This document shows positions 1 through 12,500 of a DNA stretch of 64,000 nucleotides, piece after piece. Made by a program: the position numbers and the translations under genes. Under the pieces are notes generated by a model. That model was given only the letters and a program-made list of their open reading frames with translations. It ran no database searches and was not told the origin of the DNA. Positions within the stretch are counted from its first letter, which is position 1. Each line of letters starts with the position of its first letter. Source of the stretch: Neocallimastix lanati (nom. inval.). Lineage: Eukaryota > Neocallimastigomycota > Neocallimastigomycetes > Neocallimastigales > Neocallimastigaceae. Where the stretch lies: the NCBI GenBank assembly GCA_016946835.1, contig JACVTC010000045.1:156501-220500 (forward strand). The letters run 5' to 3'.

Positions 1-246
1 TAAATGAGATAAAAATAGTAACAAATTAATGAAATCAAATTTAAGTAAAAATTAAAATGAGAATTTTTAATATAACAAATTAATACTAATAAATTAATAA
101 AAATTAACAGAATTAAATATTATAATATTTTTTTAAAAAAAAAAAAAAAAAAACTACTAAAATATTTTTATTAATTGAGATATTAAAAAATAGTTATAAT
201 TAATTTAAAATAATAATAAAAATTTAAGACTTCAAAAGTACTCGAA

Positions 247-3200
247 ATGGCTGGAAGAAGAAGAAACCAAGAACAAGTTATCAACCTCACCGGAGAAGAT
301 ATTACACATAACGGAATAACCTTTAATTATTCCGAAAATTTCAACCAAATTACTGAACTAAATACAGAAAACTACCCTGGTTGGAGAAGAAAAATTCTGT
401 ATTTGCTAACAATAAATAAATTAACCAAATATGTCCTTCATCCAATTGTAAAGAAGTTAAGAAAAAGAGATATAAGAGAAGAATTAACAGATTACCCGGA
501 GGATCAATTTGATAGTTCGTTAGTTTATGAAAAGAACACTAAAAACATTGATATAACTAACGACATCACGGCCAAATGGATTATCATAAATGGGCTTGGA
601 GAACAAACACAAAAACTAATAAATGGAAATGAAAAGACCGCTTTTCAAATTTGGAACATCTTCCAAGAATCGTTTACCAAAAGCAAGGAAAGAAGAAAAA
701 TCGAAATCCAAAACAAAATTGAAACAATGAAGTTTGACACCAAGACCGATATAAATATATTCATTGCCAATTTGCAAAATTTAATAGACGAACTTGAGAA
801 AATTGACAATGACCTTAGTATAAATACAAAAATCGGCATTCTAAATAGATGCTTACCTGAAGATCTAAGGTGGATAAACGTCTTTCAACATAAGAGTTGG
901 GAATCATGCTGCTCCTATGTTAAGGAAATCATCCCTAATATCGTTTTATCTAATTTAAAAGAAAAAAATTCAATTCAGGAAAACAACAATAATGTTCTCT
1001 TCAATGCTGAAACAAGAAAGAGCAAGAATTATCGAAACAATAATAGAACTAAAGGTAAAAGAAAAAGCCTCAAAAGGAATAGTGGAAGATGTAACTATTG
1101 TGGAAGAAGAGGACATTACTTCTATGAATGTAAATTCAGAAAAAATAATTTATATAAAAATCAAAACAAAAATAAATTTAATAAAAGAACTAAAAACAAA
1201 AGAAAATTTCAAAACGATATTAATTATGTGAACACTAATGATGCCTCTTCAAGTAATTATGACACAATATACGCAGATGCCTTTACTAAAGATTATAATA
1301 CAGATAATAATATTGAATTAAATTACTGTAACGTTGAAAAAGAATTTTTAAATGAAGATAGTGACAAAAACTTTCTTTCATGTTGGATTTTGGACTCCGG
1401 TGCTTCAATCAATATCACAAGAAATCTTAATCTTCTAATAGACATAAAAAAATGTAATGAAGAAATTAATCTAGCTAATGGACAAATAATTACAGCTGTC
1501 CATAAAGGAAAATTTAAGGGGTATGTAAACAACAATGAAGTAATACTTAATGAGGTATACTACTCTCCAGCCATCAATAAAAATTTAATATCCATATGCA
1601 AATTACTAAAAGAAAATTATAAAATTGTTTTTAATAATTCAAATAATAAATCATATGCAATCATTTACGATAGCAATGATAAAAGAATAGTTAACATCAC
1701 TGCAACCAAGACTAATACATTTAAAATTTGGTTTACCAATAATAAAATAAATCTCAATAATAATAACAATCAACATAATAATTTAGAAATAAATTTCACT
1801 ACACCAAATGCAGCAAAGAGATTAAATTTATGGCATAGAAGATTATGTCATTTTGATATTAGCCATATTAAAAACAAATTATTAAAACTTAATACACCAG
1901 TTAATCAATGCCCAATTTGTATGAATTCAAAACTTAAAAATAAACCATATAAGCAAGCAATAAATAAGTCGAAACATATATTTGAATTACTTCACATGGA
2001 CTTGGTTGGTCCTCTTCCTGAATCACTTTATGGTAACAAATATCTTTTTACAATCCTCGATGACTATTCACGCTATGGATGGACTTTGTTTTTAAAATCT
2101 AAAAGTGACACCTTTAACTCATTTTACAATTGGTTTTTAAGTATTAAAAATAAGTATAATACTAGAATTATATATATTCGAACGGATAATGGTACAGAAT
2201 TTTGCAATAATAATTTTAATTTATTCTTTAAATCTTATGGTATCAAACATCAGCTAACTGTACCATATAACCCACAACAAAATGGAAGGGTGGAACGATT
2301 CAATGGCACCCTAATTAATTCCGCCAAAGCTATGCTGAATGACTCTAAACTTAGTCACCAATTTTGGGAAGATGCTACCTCTACTGCTAATTATATACAT
2401 AATCGCATTCCGCACAAAGGAATAAATACGAAAATACCTTATGAAATAATTAACAAAACAAAGGTCAACTATTCAAATATTAAAGTATTTGGATGCAAAG
2501 TTTATTTCTTTATTCCTAAAGTCTTTAGATCTAAATTCGATAACAATACTAAACCAGGGATTTTTCTAGGATACTCTGAAAATCCATCAGCTTACAAAAT
2601 TTTAGATATTACTACTAATAAAATAATCCTATCTAGATCTGTTGCCTTTTTCGAATCCAATCCTGGAAACAGTTATCTTAAAGAATGCTCACCTGAATTT
2701 TCCAATTTTATTCCGGATCACGAAATCAGGAGAGATAATACATATAATACATACTATAATAAAAATACATACGATACCAATACATATAACATTAATCATA
2801 ATATTCAACAAAGTCAAAGATTAAATAAAATTGATTATCCAGGTTCTAAAGAATTTTTTAATTCAGAAAACATCTTAAATAATTCACCAATATTAAATAA
2901 TAGCAATATACAAAATATATACGAAGATATAATCAATAAAAATAATTCTAAGAATAAAAGAAAATATAACAAAAAACAAAGAAATAATAATTACAGTAAC
3001 AATAATAGTAACAATAACAATGAAAATATCAATAATAATAACCATAACAATAATTTCATTAATAATAATACAAATAATAATAATAATATAAACAATAATA
3101 ATATTAATAATAATGACATAACCAATAATAATTTTATCAATAATAATAATATAAATAATAATAATAATAATAATAGTAATAATAATAATACAAATAATAG

Positions 3201-5303
3201 TAATAATAAAATTAGAATTAATAAAAATAATATTGAAAATAATAATAATAGCCAAAATATAGAAGATAATAATAATAAAATAAATGATAATACAGATAAT
3301 AAAACAATCAATAACAATAATAATATTGAAAACAGCAGAGTAAATGACAACACAATTATCAATAAAAATTATATTCAACGTAATGGAAACGAAATTATAA
3401 ATACTTTATTGACTAATAACAATTCATTTAAATTAAATAATATCGAGACCAATAATAAAAAAAGAACTATGAATATTATAAATGAAAGTAATAACAAAAG
3501 AAGAAAGACAACAAATACCTTAAGAGAACCAGAAAATTATAAAGATATTCAAAATTTAATCGATAGAAAAGAGTGGATTAATGCAGTAAATGAAGAATTA
3601 AGCAATATGAAAAACTTAAATGTATTTAATACAATTAAATATATACCCAAAAATGCCAATGTAATTTCCTCACGATGGATCTTCAAATATAAAAGAAATG
3701 CGAATGGCGAGATAACAAAAAGAAAGGCAAGATTGGTAGCACGAGGTTTTACCCAAGAATTTGGAATAGACTTTCATGATACTTTTGCACCAACGTTAAA
3801 ACACGACTCTATCAGAATTTTAACTTCAATTGCTGCCCAAAATAATTTTAATATAGAACAAATCGATATAAACGCTGCTTACCTTAATGCCAAGTTAAGT
3901 GAAAATATTTATATGAAACCTCCAGAAGGTCATCCAGATTTTAATAGAAAATACTGGAAATTAAACAAGGCTATATATGGTCTGAAACAAAGCGGACGAG
4001 AATGGAATAAAGAAATTAATAAATTCTTAACTAAAATAGGACTTAGAAGAATGGTAAGTGAACCATGTATATATGTAAAAAACGATAAAAATAAAAACAT
4101 TTTATGTATCGTCGGTATTTATGTTGACGATATTTTAATCGCTGGAAAAGAGAATGAAATTAAATGTATAAAAGAATATTTCAAAAGAAAATATAAAATA
4201 AAAGAAATTGGCGACGTGGATTTCGTTATCGGAATAAAATTTGTTAAACACAAAAATGGATATTTTATGCATCAAAGAAGATACATTATAGAGGTTTTAG
4301 AAAAATTCAATATGAATAATGAAAAACCATTAAGGAATACAAAACCAATTACGGACGACAAACTTAGAAATATAAAGTTTAATCAAACTACCTACCGAAG
4401 TGCAATAGGAAATTTACTCTACATTGCTATATGCACCAGACCTGATATTCTATTTTCGGTAAGTAAAGCAGCACGAAAATCAAATAATCCGAATATGGAA
4501 GACTGGAACAATGTCGTAAGAATACTAAGATATCTTAAAGGAACAACGAGTTACGGGATAAACTATACAAGGAAACTAGGAATAGAAGCCTTTGTTGATG
4601 CCGACTTTGCAGGAGACACTGAAACCAGAAGATCAACAACAGGTTTTTTAGTAACCATGGGCAACGCACCAACTAGCTGGTGTTCCAAGCTACAACACTG
4701 TGTGTCAACATCTACTGCAGAATCGGAGTATTATAGTCTGAGTGAATGTGGCAAGCACTGCATTTGGTATTTAAACTTAATGAAAGAATTATATTATAAT
4801 ATTAAATGTATTAAAATAAAAATAGATAACAAAGCTGCCATATTCAATAGCAAAAATCAATCCATTAATCCGAAGACAAAACATATTGATATAAGAATTC
4901 ATTATATTAGAGAAATAATAAATAAAAATTTTATAAAATTAGAATATATTCAATCTCAAAATAATTTGGCAGATGGATTCACTAAATATCTGAATAACAC
5001 TCTTATGGAAAAATTCAGAAATTCTTTATTATATAAAATTGAGGATTTAAAATTTTAATTCTAAAAAAATATAGTTAAAATTAAACAAATGTAACATTGA
5101 AACGAAGTTACATTTGAGGAGAAGTGTTAAAATATATTTACTATACTTCATTTTATATTAACCAATCAATTAGTTTAATAAATAATATTCATGTATAAAA
5201 GCTTTCTAAATGAATATGTTTTTCTTTAGTTCTATTTTTAAAAAAAATATATTAATAAATAATAAAATATCTATAATATAAATAAATTAAACTATTATAA
5301 ACA
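247..5303 (+). mobile_element. Ty1/copia LTR retrotransposon, looks whole in its coding part
   Basis: One uninterrupted 1603-residue polyprotein frame (247-5058) holds all copia parts in copia order. These are gag with a zinc knuckle near residue 282, aspartic protease near 382, a GAG-pre-integrase zinc region near 528-565, integrase about 580-760, a long Asn-rich linker about 880-1070, reverse transcriptase about 1100-1340 with the YVDD signature, and RNase H to about 1560. After the stop comes a short hairpin (5087-5115), then a purine tract (5116-5124) followed by TGTTAA, which looks like the start of the right LTR; its end near 5303 is a guess. I found no matching left LTR in the first 246 bases, so it may lie outside the window or be lost. 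No breaks are visible in the coding part, so the element is probably young. It is a different copy from the broken one at 50.3-54.6 kb. Confidence 0.93.
5087..5115 (+). other. stem-loop after the copia polyprotein
   Basis: AAATGTAAC at 5087-5095 pairs perfectly with GTTACATTT at 5107-5115 around an 11-base loop. It lies between the polyprotein stop and the purine tract. It could form in the RNA near the 3' end; its role is unknown. Confidence 0.5.
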
Positions 5304-6444
5304 TTAATGTGTCTAAAAAAATTTTTAGGTGTAATTATTTTTAGGAAATTTGTGAAGGTTAGGATTGATATAATAGATCAATTTTTTATTAATAGAAATA
5401 ATTAGGAGGAATAGGGTTAGGGTTATATTTTTAGTTAGGAATTTTAATCTATAAAGTTTATTAATTAGTAAAAAAATATACACTTGCTGATAAGATAATT
5501 CTAAGACTGGTGAAAATAAATTTAGTTAAAAATATCATTTATCGCTGATCTAATCCTTATAAAATTTCATTAATTTTTTATTTTTAGATATTTATTTATA
5601 ACTACTATTTATTTTTAATTATTTGTTTGTAATTATCTGTTTATAATTAGTGACTACTTTTTAATTTTATTGAATGTTGATATATTTGTTTTATAACATT
5701 TTGATCTTATTGTATTTCATGCTTACTATTTTATTGTAGCTAAAGTTTCTTTAATTATTTTTTTCTTTTTTTAATTAAATTCGATTTTTAATTATTTTTT
5801 TTTATATTATTTTATATTTAATATAAATTTTAGCGAGCTTTCTTTTTATTAATATTTAAAGTTTTTATGTTTGATACAAAATTAAAATTTTATTTTTCTT
5901 TTTTTTTTAGATTTTATTTTTAGATTTTTTTTCTTTTAATAAATAATATTTCAAAAAAGATATAAAAGGATTGAAATTTTACTATTTTTATTTTTTAAAT
6001 TCAAGTTTAAAAATTTCTATCTTTTTTTTTTCTCTAATTGGAAAAAAAATACTTTAGTTATTTTTGCTGATAAATAAATATTATTTTTTTTATTATTATT
6101 AAATCCAACTAATAGGTTTTTTATTTTATCATTTTGGTAAAATTAAACCTTACTATATCCATTAATAATTAAAAAAGATAATATTTTATTAGTAGAAATT
6201 TCATTGTGCAAAAAAAAGATTAGTAAAATTTTTATTTTGTAAATAAGAAAAATAGTTTAAATTTTGTATATAGTTAAAAAAGGAATATTATTTTGTATAT
6301 ATATATATTTGTATAGAAGTTTTTAATTTAATACCCTTTTTCCTCAAAAATACCATTTTATTTTGAAATAAATATATGAAATAAAAAGGAGAAAGGGGAA
6401 AAAAAATTACAAATAATTTATTTTTAATATTAAAACATTATATT
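5304..6444. other. intergenic, upstream region of the giant scaffoldin-like gene
   Basis: A/T-rich DNA with no credible coding frame. It holds a telomere-like tract (TAGGGTTAGGGTTA, 5412-5425). The last 150 bases are a T- and A-rich leader with a purine-rich patch (AAAAAGGAGAAAGGGG, near 6381-6400) before the ATG at 6445. No TATA box can be singled out against this background. Confidence 0.5.
5412..5425 (+). repeat. interstitial telomere-like repeat
   Basis: TAGGGTTAGGGTTA, a little over two TTAGGG units, about 100-300 bases past the copia right end. G-rich motifs stand out here because the surrounding DNA is almost all A and T. Confidence 0.6.
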
Positions 6445-6507
6445 ATGGTTAATTTAAAATATTTGGTCCTACCATTGCTGGTAGGCTTATTGAAAGTCGT
6501 AAAGGCT
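6445..6507 (+). other. signal peptide of the giant scaffoldin-like protein
   Basis: Residues 1-21: a short basic start, a hydrophobic core LVLPLLVGLL, and a likely cut after VVKA. It supports secretion and confirms the chosen ATG. Confidence 0.85.
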
Positions 6508-9500
6508 ACTGGAGAAGAAGATACCAAAACATATCCTGGTTATTATAAAATTAAAGATAATGAAGGTAACCCTAGTGATAAAATTCGTCAATGTACAGCT
6601 AAGGAATGTACAGTAATTGATATACCAAAAGGAGGAGAATGTTCATCTGAGGAGGACCTTGGAAAATTATATTTAGATGGAGAAGAGGTAAAACTTTGTG
6701 CTACAAAGTTAATCGATGATACTTATAGTAGTATTGGATTTTCAGATAAAGAAGAAAATTATGTTGTTATGCATGCTACTGAAGGGGATGTCTTTAATTT
6801 TGATCGTAGTAAGACCTTCTATTTAGTGAAAGTTACTGCAGATGCTATTTACTATGATGTAACGGCAGAGACACCCAAAGACTACTGTGCAGATACCGAT
6901 GGCAAATTAATTAGTCGTAAGGAAGATTTCTGTTCCAGTAAGGGTAGTGGACGTTACTACACCTGCAAAAATGGTAAATGTGATTCAAAATTACAAACGG
7001 ATTATGAAGATGAATCCAATGGTGAAATTAATGACTGTATATTGGAAGTTACGGATGAAGAAGAAGGAACTTTGGAGGTCAGGGATGAAGAAAAAGGAAC
7101 TTGTGGTGTAGTACATGGTAAAACTTGTGGAAGCAGTAATAATGGTTATCATTTGCTTGAAAGTGGAGATCTTGTACTTTATAATAAAGATAACGAAGGT
7201 GAATCTTGTACCGTAATTTCATCACCAGTGGATGGATATTACTGGAATGACTACCAATATAATGAAAACGTTATAATGTGTGTAGGTAGTAAATGTTCCG
7301 AAATTGATATTCTTGATGCTGAATGTACAGATAAAACAACTAATAAATTGGTTGATTCTCATTATAAATTAGACTTTTGTTTAGGATCAAATAAGGAAGA
7401 ATTGAACATGATTACTTATGTTCAGGGTGTAGAAGAAAGTGCTTTTTCTGATACGGAAAAGAATTACGCAATAAAAAGATATGATTACTCGATTACTGTG
7501 GATGTAGAAGTTACTGGTGATCAAATTGTCGGAGAAGTCAGTTATACATGTGAGAAGGGTATATGTTCAACAAAGAAAAAAACAATAATCACTATTGATG
7601 TTAATAATAATAATAATGATATTTCATGTAAAATTGAAAACTACGAGGGTGTGGAAGCAATAAGATTTGTTAATAAAGAAGGTAATGTTGTTAAAGATTC
7701 TGAAAACGATGGTTATCTTATTAAAATTACTAAAACCTCATGTAATGTTTTAATTCAACCAAAAAATGCTGGTTACTACATTAACGATAGTAAAATGTTC
7801 AAATGTGATGCAGGAAAATGTTATTTATTTGAACCAACGTTTGAAAATGCTGGAGATATTAAATATTATTTAAATTCGTCTTCGAGTGATACTAATAAAT
7901 TAATAAAATGTGATAATGGAAGTGGCTGTGAAGCTCTAAAAGTCAAAAAAGAAAGTTATTACATGGATTCTAGTTCTGATGGGTTAGGTTTAATTTATTG
8001 TACCACTACAACATGCACAATAACAAGTGGTGTCAATCGTTTTGCTTACTTATCCAATGCTTATGAAAATGATTATTCTGAAAGTATTATTATATGCAAT
8101 AATAATGAATGCAAAAATATAGATGCTTTGGAAGAGAATGTTGGAAAGAACTATTTAAATGGAGGTTCTAATAAAAGTTCTTATCCACTGGTTGTATGTA
8201 ATGAAGAGGAGGCTGTGAAAAAATGGACTGTAAGTACCGGAAAAGCAAATAAATTATTTGTAAATGCTAATGCAGTAAGTAAAACATCAAAACCATTTAT
8301 TTTATGCTCAAGTAAAACGTCTTGCTCTGAAATTGATGCTAATGGATCAGGAATATTTGTTGATATTGACACAAAAAAACTTTATAAGTGGAACACTGAA
8401 CAAAGAACATGGAACAATAAAGTAGATTTAGCAGAAAATGCTGCATACTATGTAAATTCTAATTTTGAAATAAAGTTAAATAATAGCGGAGAAAATGGAA
8501 AACTGGTGTATTGTAAAACAGTAAAAAAGGGAGATGCAAATGAAGAAAAGGTTTGCGAAGTATTAAGTTCTCTTTCCACATACTATGCTAATGCTTATGA
8601 TCAAGGCTTAATAAAAACTGTTTCTAATGTTCCAGAAATTGTCCCTGAAAGTGATATAATTGAAGGTTATTATATTAATAGTGCAACAAATATTGTTGAA
8701 TGTGATAATAGTAAAAAATGTGGACTGTACACCCCCGTCAGTAAAAAGTGTAAAAAAGAAGAAGAGCAAGATGGTGATGATTTTAAATTAATAACTAGTG
8801 AAGGAAAATTATGTAACAAATTGGGTAAAGCAGCAAGTCCAATTTCATTACCATCAGCAAATACTAAATATATGCTTAATGTAAATGAAAAAACTAATTT
8901 ATGGAATGTAAATACAAAATCTGTTACAGTAATTCATTCTACGAACGAGAACTATTTAATTGATGATGATAATAAAATTCAAACAAGTAAAAATGTTAAA
9001 GGTACTAATTATAAATGTTCAACAAATGGTTGTGAGCCAAATGTTAAAGAAGGTGTATATTCCAATGATGATTTAGCGACATCAAAAGTTTATCCATTAA
9101 TTAAATGTAAAAATAATGAATGTAAAGGTGATACTAAGGGAGAAATGAATATTTATTGTTTAATTGATAATACTCTTAAATTGTGTAAAAAATGTGACAC
9201 TACTACTCCAGATTGTATGGAACCAAATACAAAAACAGGATTCTACCTTAATAAAGAAACAAAGAGTATTATCTCTTGTAATGATGGCTGTGCTGATTAT
9301 TCGTCTCATACAAAGGTTGGATATTATCTCAGTCAAGACGTTGCAGAACCACTTATTCAATGTAGTCTTTCGGTTGGTTCATCTATTCGTTGTACTAATA
9401 GTACTGTTAATGATGGATACTATATTACTAAGCCTTGGGAGAAAGGTGATAATTATCAAGTAAAATTAATTAGTTGTGAATCTGGAGTATGTACTGAAAA

Positions 9501-12500
9501 AGAAAAACCGGAAGGCTGGTATAGAAGTGGTGAAAATGGAAAAGCAATTATATATTGTAAAGGAGAAGGGGAAGGAGATGAATATAAAACAAAATCGTGT
9601 ATTTCCTATGCTATTCCAACCGTAGGATATTATGTAAATGGAAAAAGAGATGATATCACTGGTAAATATCTTATCCAATGTACAAAAGAAAGCAGTGGTG
9701 TAATTTGTAAGGAAGTGAAGCCTGTCATTACATCTGGTAAGAAGTATTATATTAATGCAGCACCATTAACAGCATTGAGTGGGGAAGTGTTAATTGAATG
9801 TAGTACAGATAAATGTGAAGAGTGGAAATGCACTAAAGAAGATTGTAGTAAGAAGTACTATGTCAATGGTGATAATAATCAATTGATATATTGCTTGACA
9901 AAGAATATTTGTAGTGCTTATCCAATTACTCAAAACCAAAAAAGTTGGTTTGTTAATTATGATGGAAGTAAATTGATTGCATGCAGTAATAAGGTCTGTA
10001 GTGAACAGGAGCCATCCGGTGAAGGATACTACTTAAATTCGGATCCACTTACATCAATTAATAGACCTATTATTAAAAAGGAAGTTATATGGAAAGTGAG
10101 TGAAAGTGATGGTTATGGATGGTATTTAAATGCAGATGATAAAGCCATTAATTCTGAAATAATTATTCGCTGTACAAGTCGTTATTCCTGTGGTTATCGT
10201 GATTTGAAAAATTCGGCTTGTTCAAATAGTATTGCAGGCGAGTTTACTAAATTTTATGGAAAAATTAAATGGTGTGATGGAAAAGGTGTAGCTGTTGAAT
10301 TATCCGATAAAGTAGTTGTCACCCAATATAAATCAAACAATATTATTCCGGGAGTAAATTTACCGGTTGGAAATAGTGAAGGATATGCTGTAATGGATGT
10401 AAAGTCTAATTCTATTTTTTTGAAGACCGATGAATATGATGGATATTATTATGAAGGAAATGGGGAAAACATTTATTTCTGTCCAAGTTATAAGAAAGGT
10501 ATTTGTACTGCTGAAGTGCTAAATTACGGATATTATGTAGAATACAACAATAAGAATATTTATAAATGTTATAAAAGTAATGATAAAGGAAAAGGACAGT
10601 GTGATGTTGTTACCAGTGAAAGTTGTAATAAAAATTCAAATGTAATTAATTCTTCTGGAATAGAGTTGTGCAAATATTATAAAAGTGATAGCGAAAAATT
10701 AAAATTATCAGAAATTAAGAGTAATGAATATGCTTTAAATACTGGAAAAGAAGCTGACAACTATATTTTCCCTGGATCAGATTCTGAATATGTCAGAGTT
10801 AATGTTGAGAAGTACTCAGTAAAGTTAAGTAAAAATATATACTATCCAGATTATCAAAATTGTGAAAAATGTAAAGAACGTAATTGCAAGGTAAAATATA
10901 ATGAAAAGGTATTTGTTTGTGCCGATGATGATGATGATGATTATGATTATGATGAAGATACTAATTATGGTTATTGGTTATGGGATAAAATTGAAAGTAA
11001 AAAAGTGGTTAAGAAAATATTTATTCCAGTACAAAACGAGAAAGGTGATATTGTTAGTAAATTGGAATGTAATATTGGTGGATTTTGTTTAAAACAAAAA
11101 TTGGCACCAAGAACTCGTGTTAGTTATAAAGTTATAAATGGTGTATTGAATGCTGTATATAGAGATGGTGGAGAGAGCCCCGTTACCCCACCTATTGAGA
11201 AGGGATCATATTTCGGGGAAAACGGATCAATAGAATATTTCTGTGAAACAAATGGTGAATGTAAAGTAAAAGAAGACAATAAAGATATAGTTAAACCATC
11301 ATTTGTAAAAGGTATATTACAAATTATTTTAGATGGTTTTGAAAAACCAATTAAATCTAGTAAGAAACATTCGAAATTTGTAATGAAAAAAAAATCATCA
11401 AGCGGTCTTCGTAAAAGAGATGGAAACGAAGAAAGTTATGATGAAGTATTGGAACTAACACATGCTTCTTATACAAGTTCTGATGAAACTAGAAATATAT
11501 TTATATACAGGAATGATGATGAAGATGATGAAGATGATGAAGAAAATTATATGATGATTACTAATCAAGATAAAGAAATTGGTTTAGGCTATACATGCTA
11601 TAAAGGAAGATGTTCCGAAATAGGAGAGAGCAGCAATGTCAGATATTATTTAAATACAGCCCAAGTTGGAAATGGAATAAATTGTTTAAATGAATTAGTA
11701 AAATGTGAAACAAATTGTGAGTTTGTTAAATTTGACAAAGATTCTTTACCATCCATAATAGTTGAAAATGCAGCTTCAACTGGAACAGATGATGCTATTA
11801 TATCATGTAATATAGATTCAGGTTGTCAAGCTGTTGCTGTAACTGCTTCAAATGGATTGCCAAAATGTAAAGCTGAAAATGATGAAGTAATTATTCCGTA
11901 CCAAACTGAAGCTGGTGCATTATTGAACCCTGGTCAATACTGTTTATATAATGGTATTCCATATGGTGAAACTAAATTATCAAAAGAAGGTATATATATG
12001 TTTGATGTAACCTCAAGATATATCGATCATAAAGAAGTAGAAGAAAATCATGTTTATGCTTCTCTCTATAATTGTAAAGAGATTAGTGATGTTTTGAGTT
12101 GTATCCAGACGTATGGTTATATTATTAATAATGATGATGGATATTCAATATGTTCTTCTACTGGATGTGAATATAAAAGTTACAATGATTTGAAGGATAC
12201 TAAATGTGAAGTTGTAGGAAATGGTGGCATAATTAAGGATGGACAAAAATTAAAGATTTGCTTAGACTATGAAAAAACAATAACAGACGCTAATAATAAA
12301 ATTTATACTATTAATATTAATGTAAATGGAAGTTTCCCTGAAACATCTTTTGGAAATAAATTACTTATTGGAGTAAAAGATGGTGTAGCTTATACCTTAA
12401 TTGAAGATGGATATATTTTATTAGATAAGAAAAATGCCATTGTATCTTGGAAAGATGTGAAAGTCAGCGAAGATACAACAAATATACTCTATGAGTGTAA

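Noticed and set aside
2990-3240. CRISPR-like array of short repeats
   Set aside because: These are AAT and A/T microsatellites without unique spacers, in a eukaryotic genome; the same holds for the GAAAAT tracts.
2893-3378. Two minus-strand frames for Ile- or Leu-only hydrophobic proteins
   Set aside because: They are the antisense of the AAT-repeat Asn-rich linker in the copia polyprotein and have no other support.
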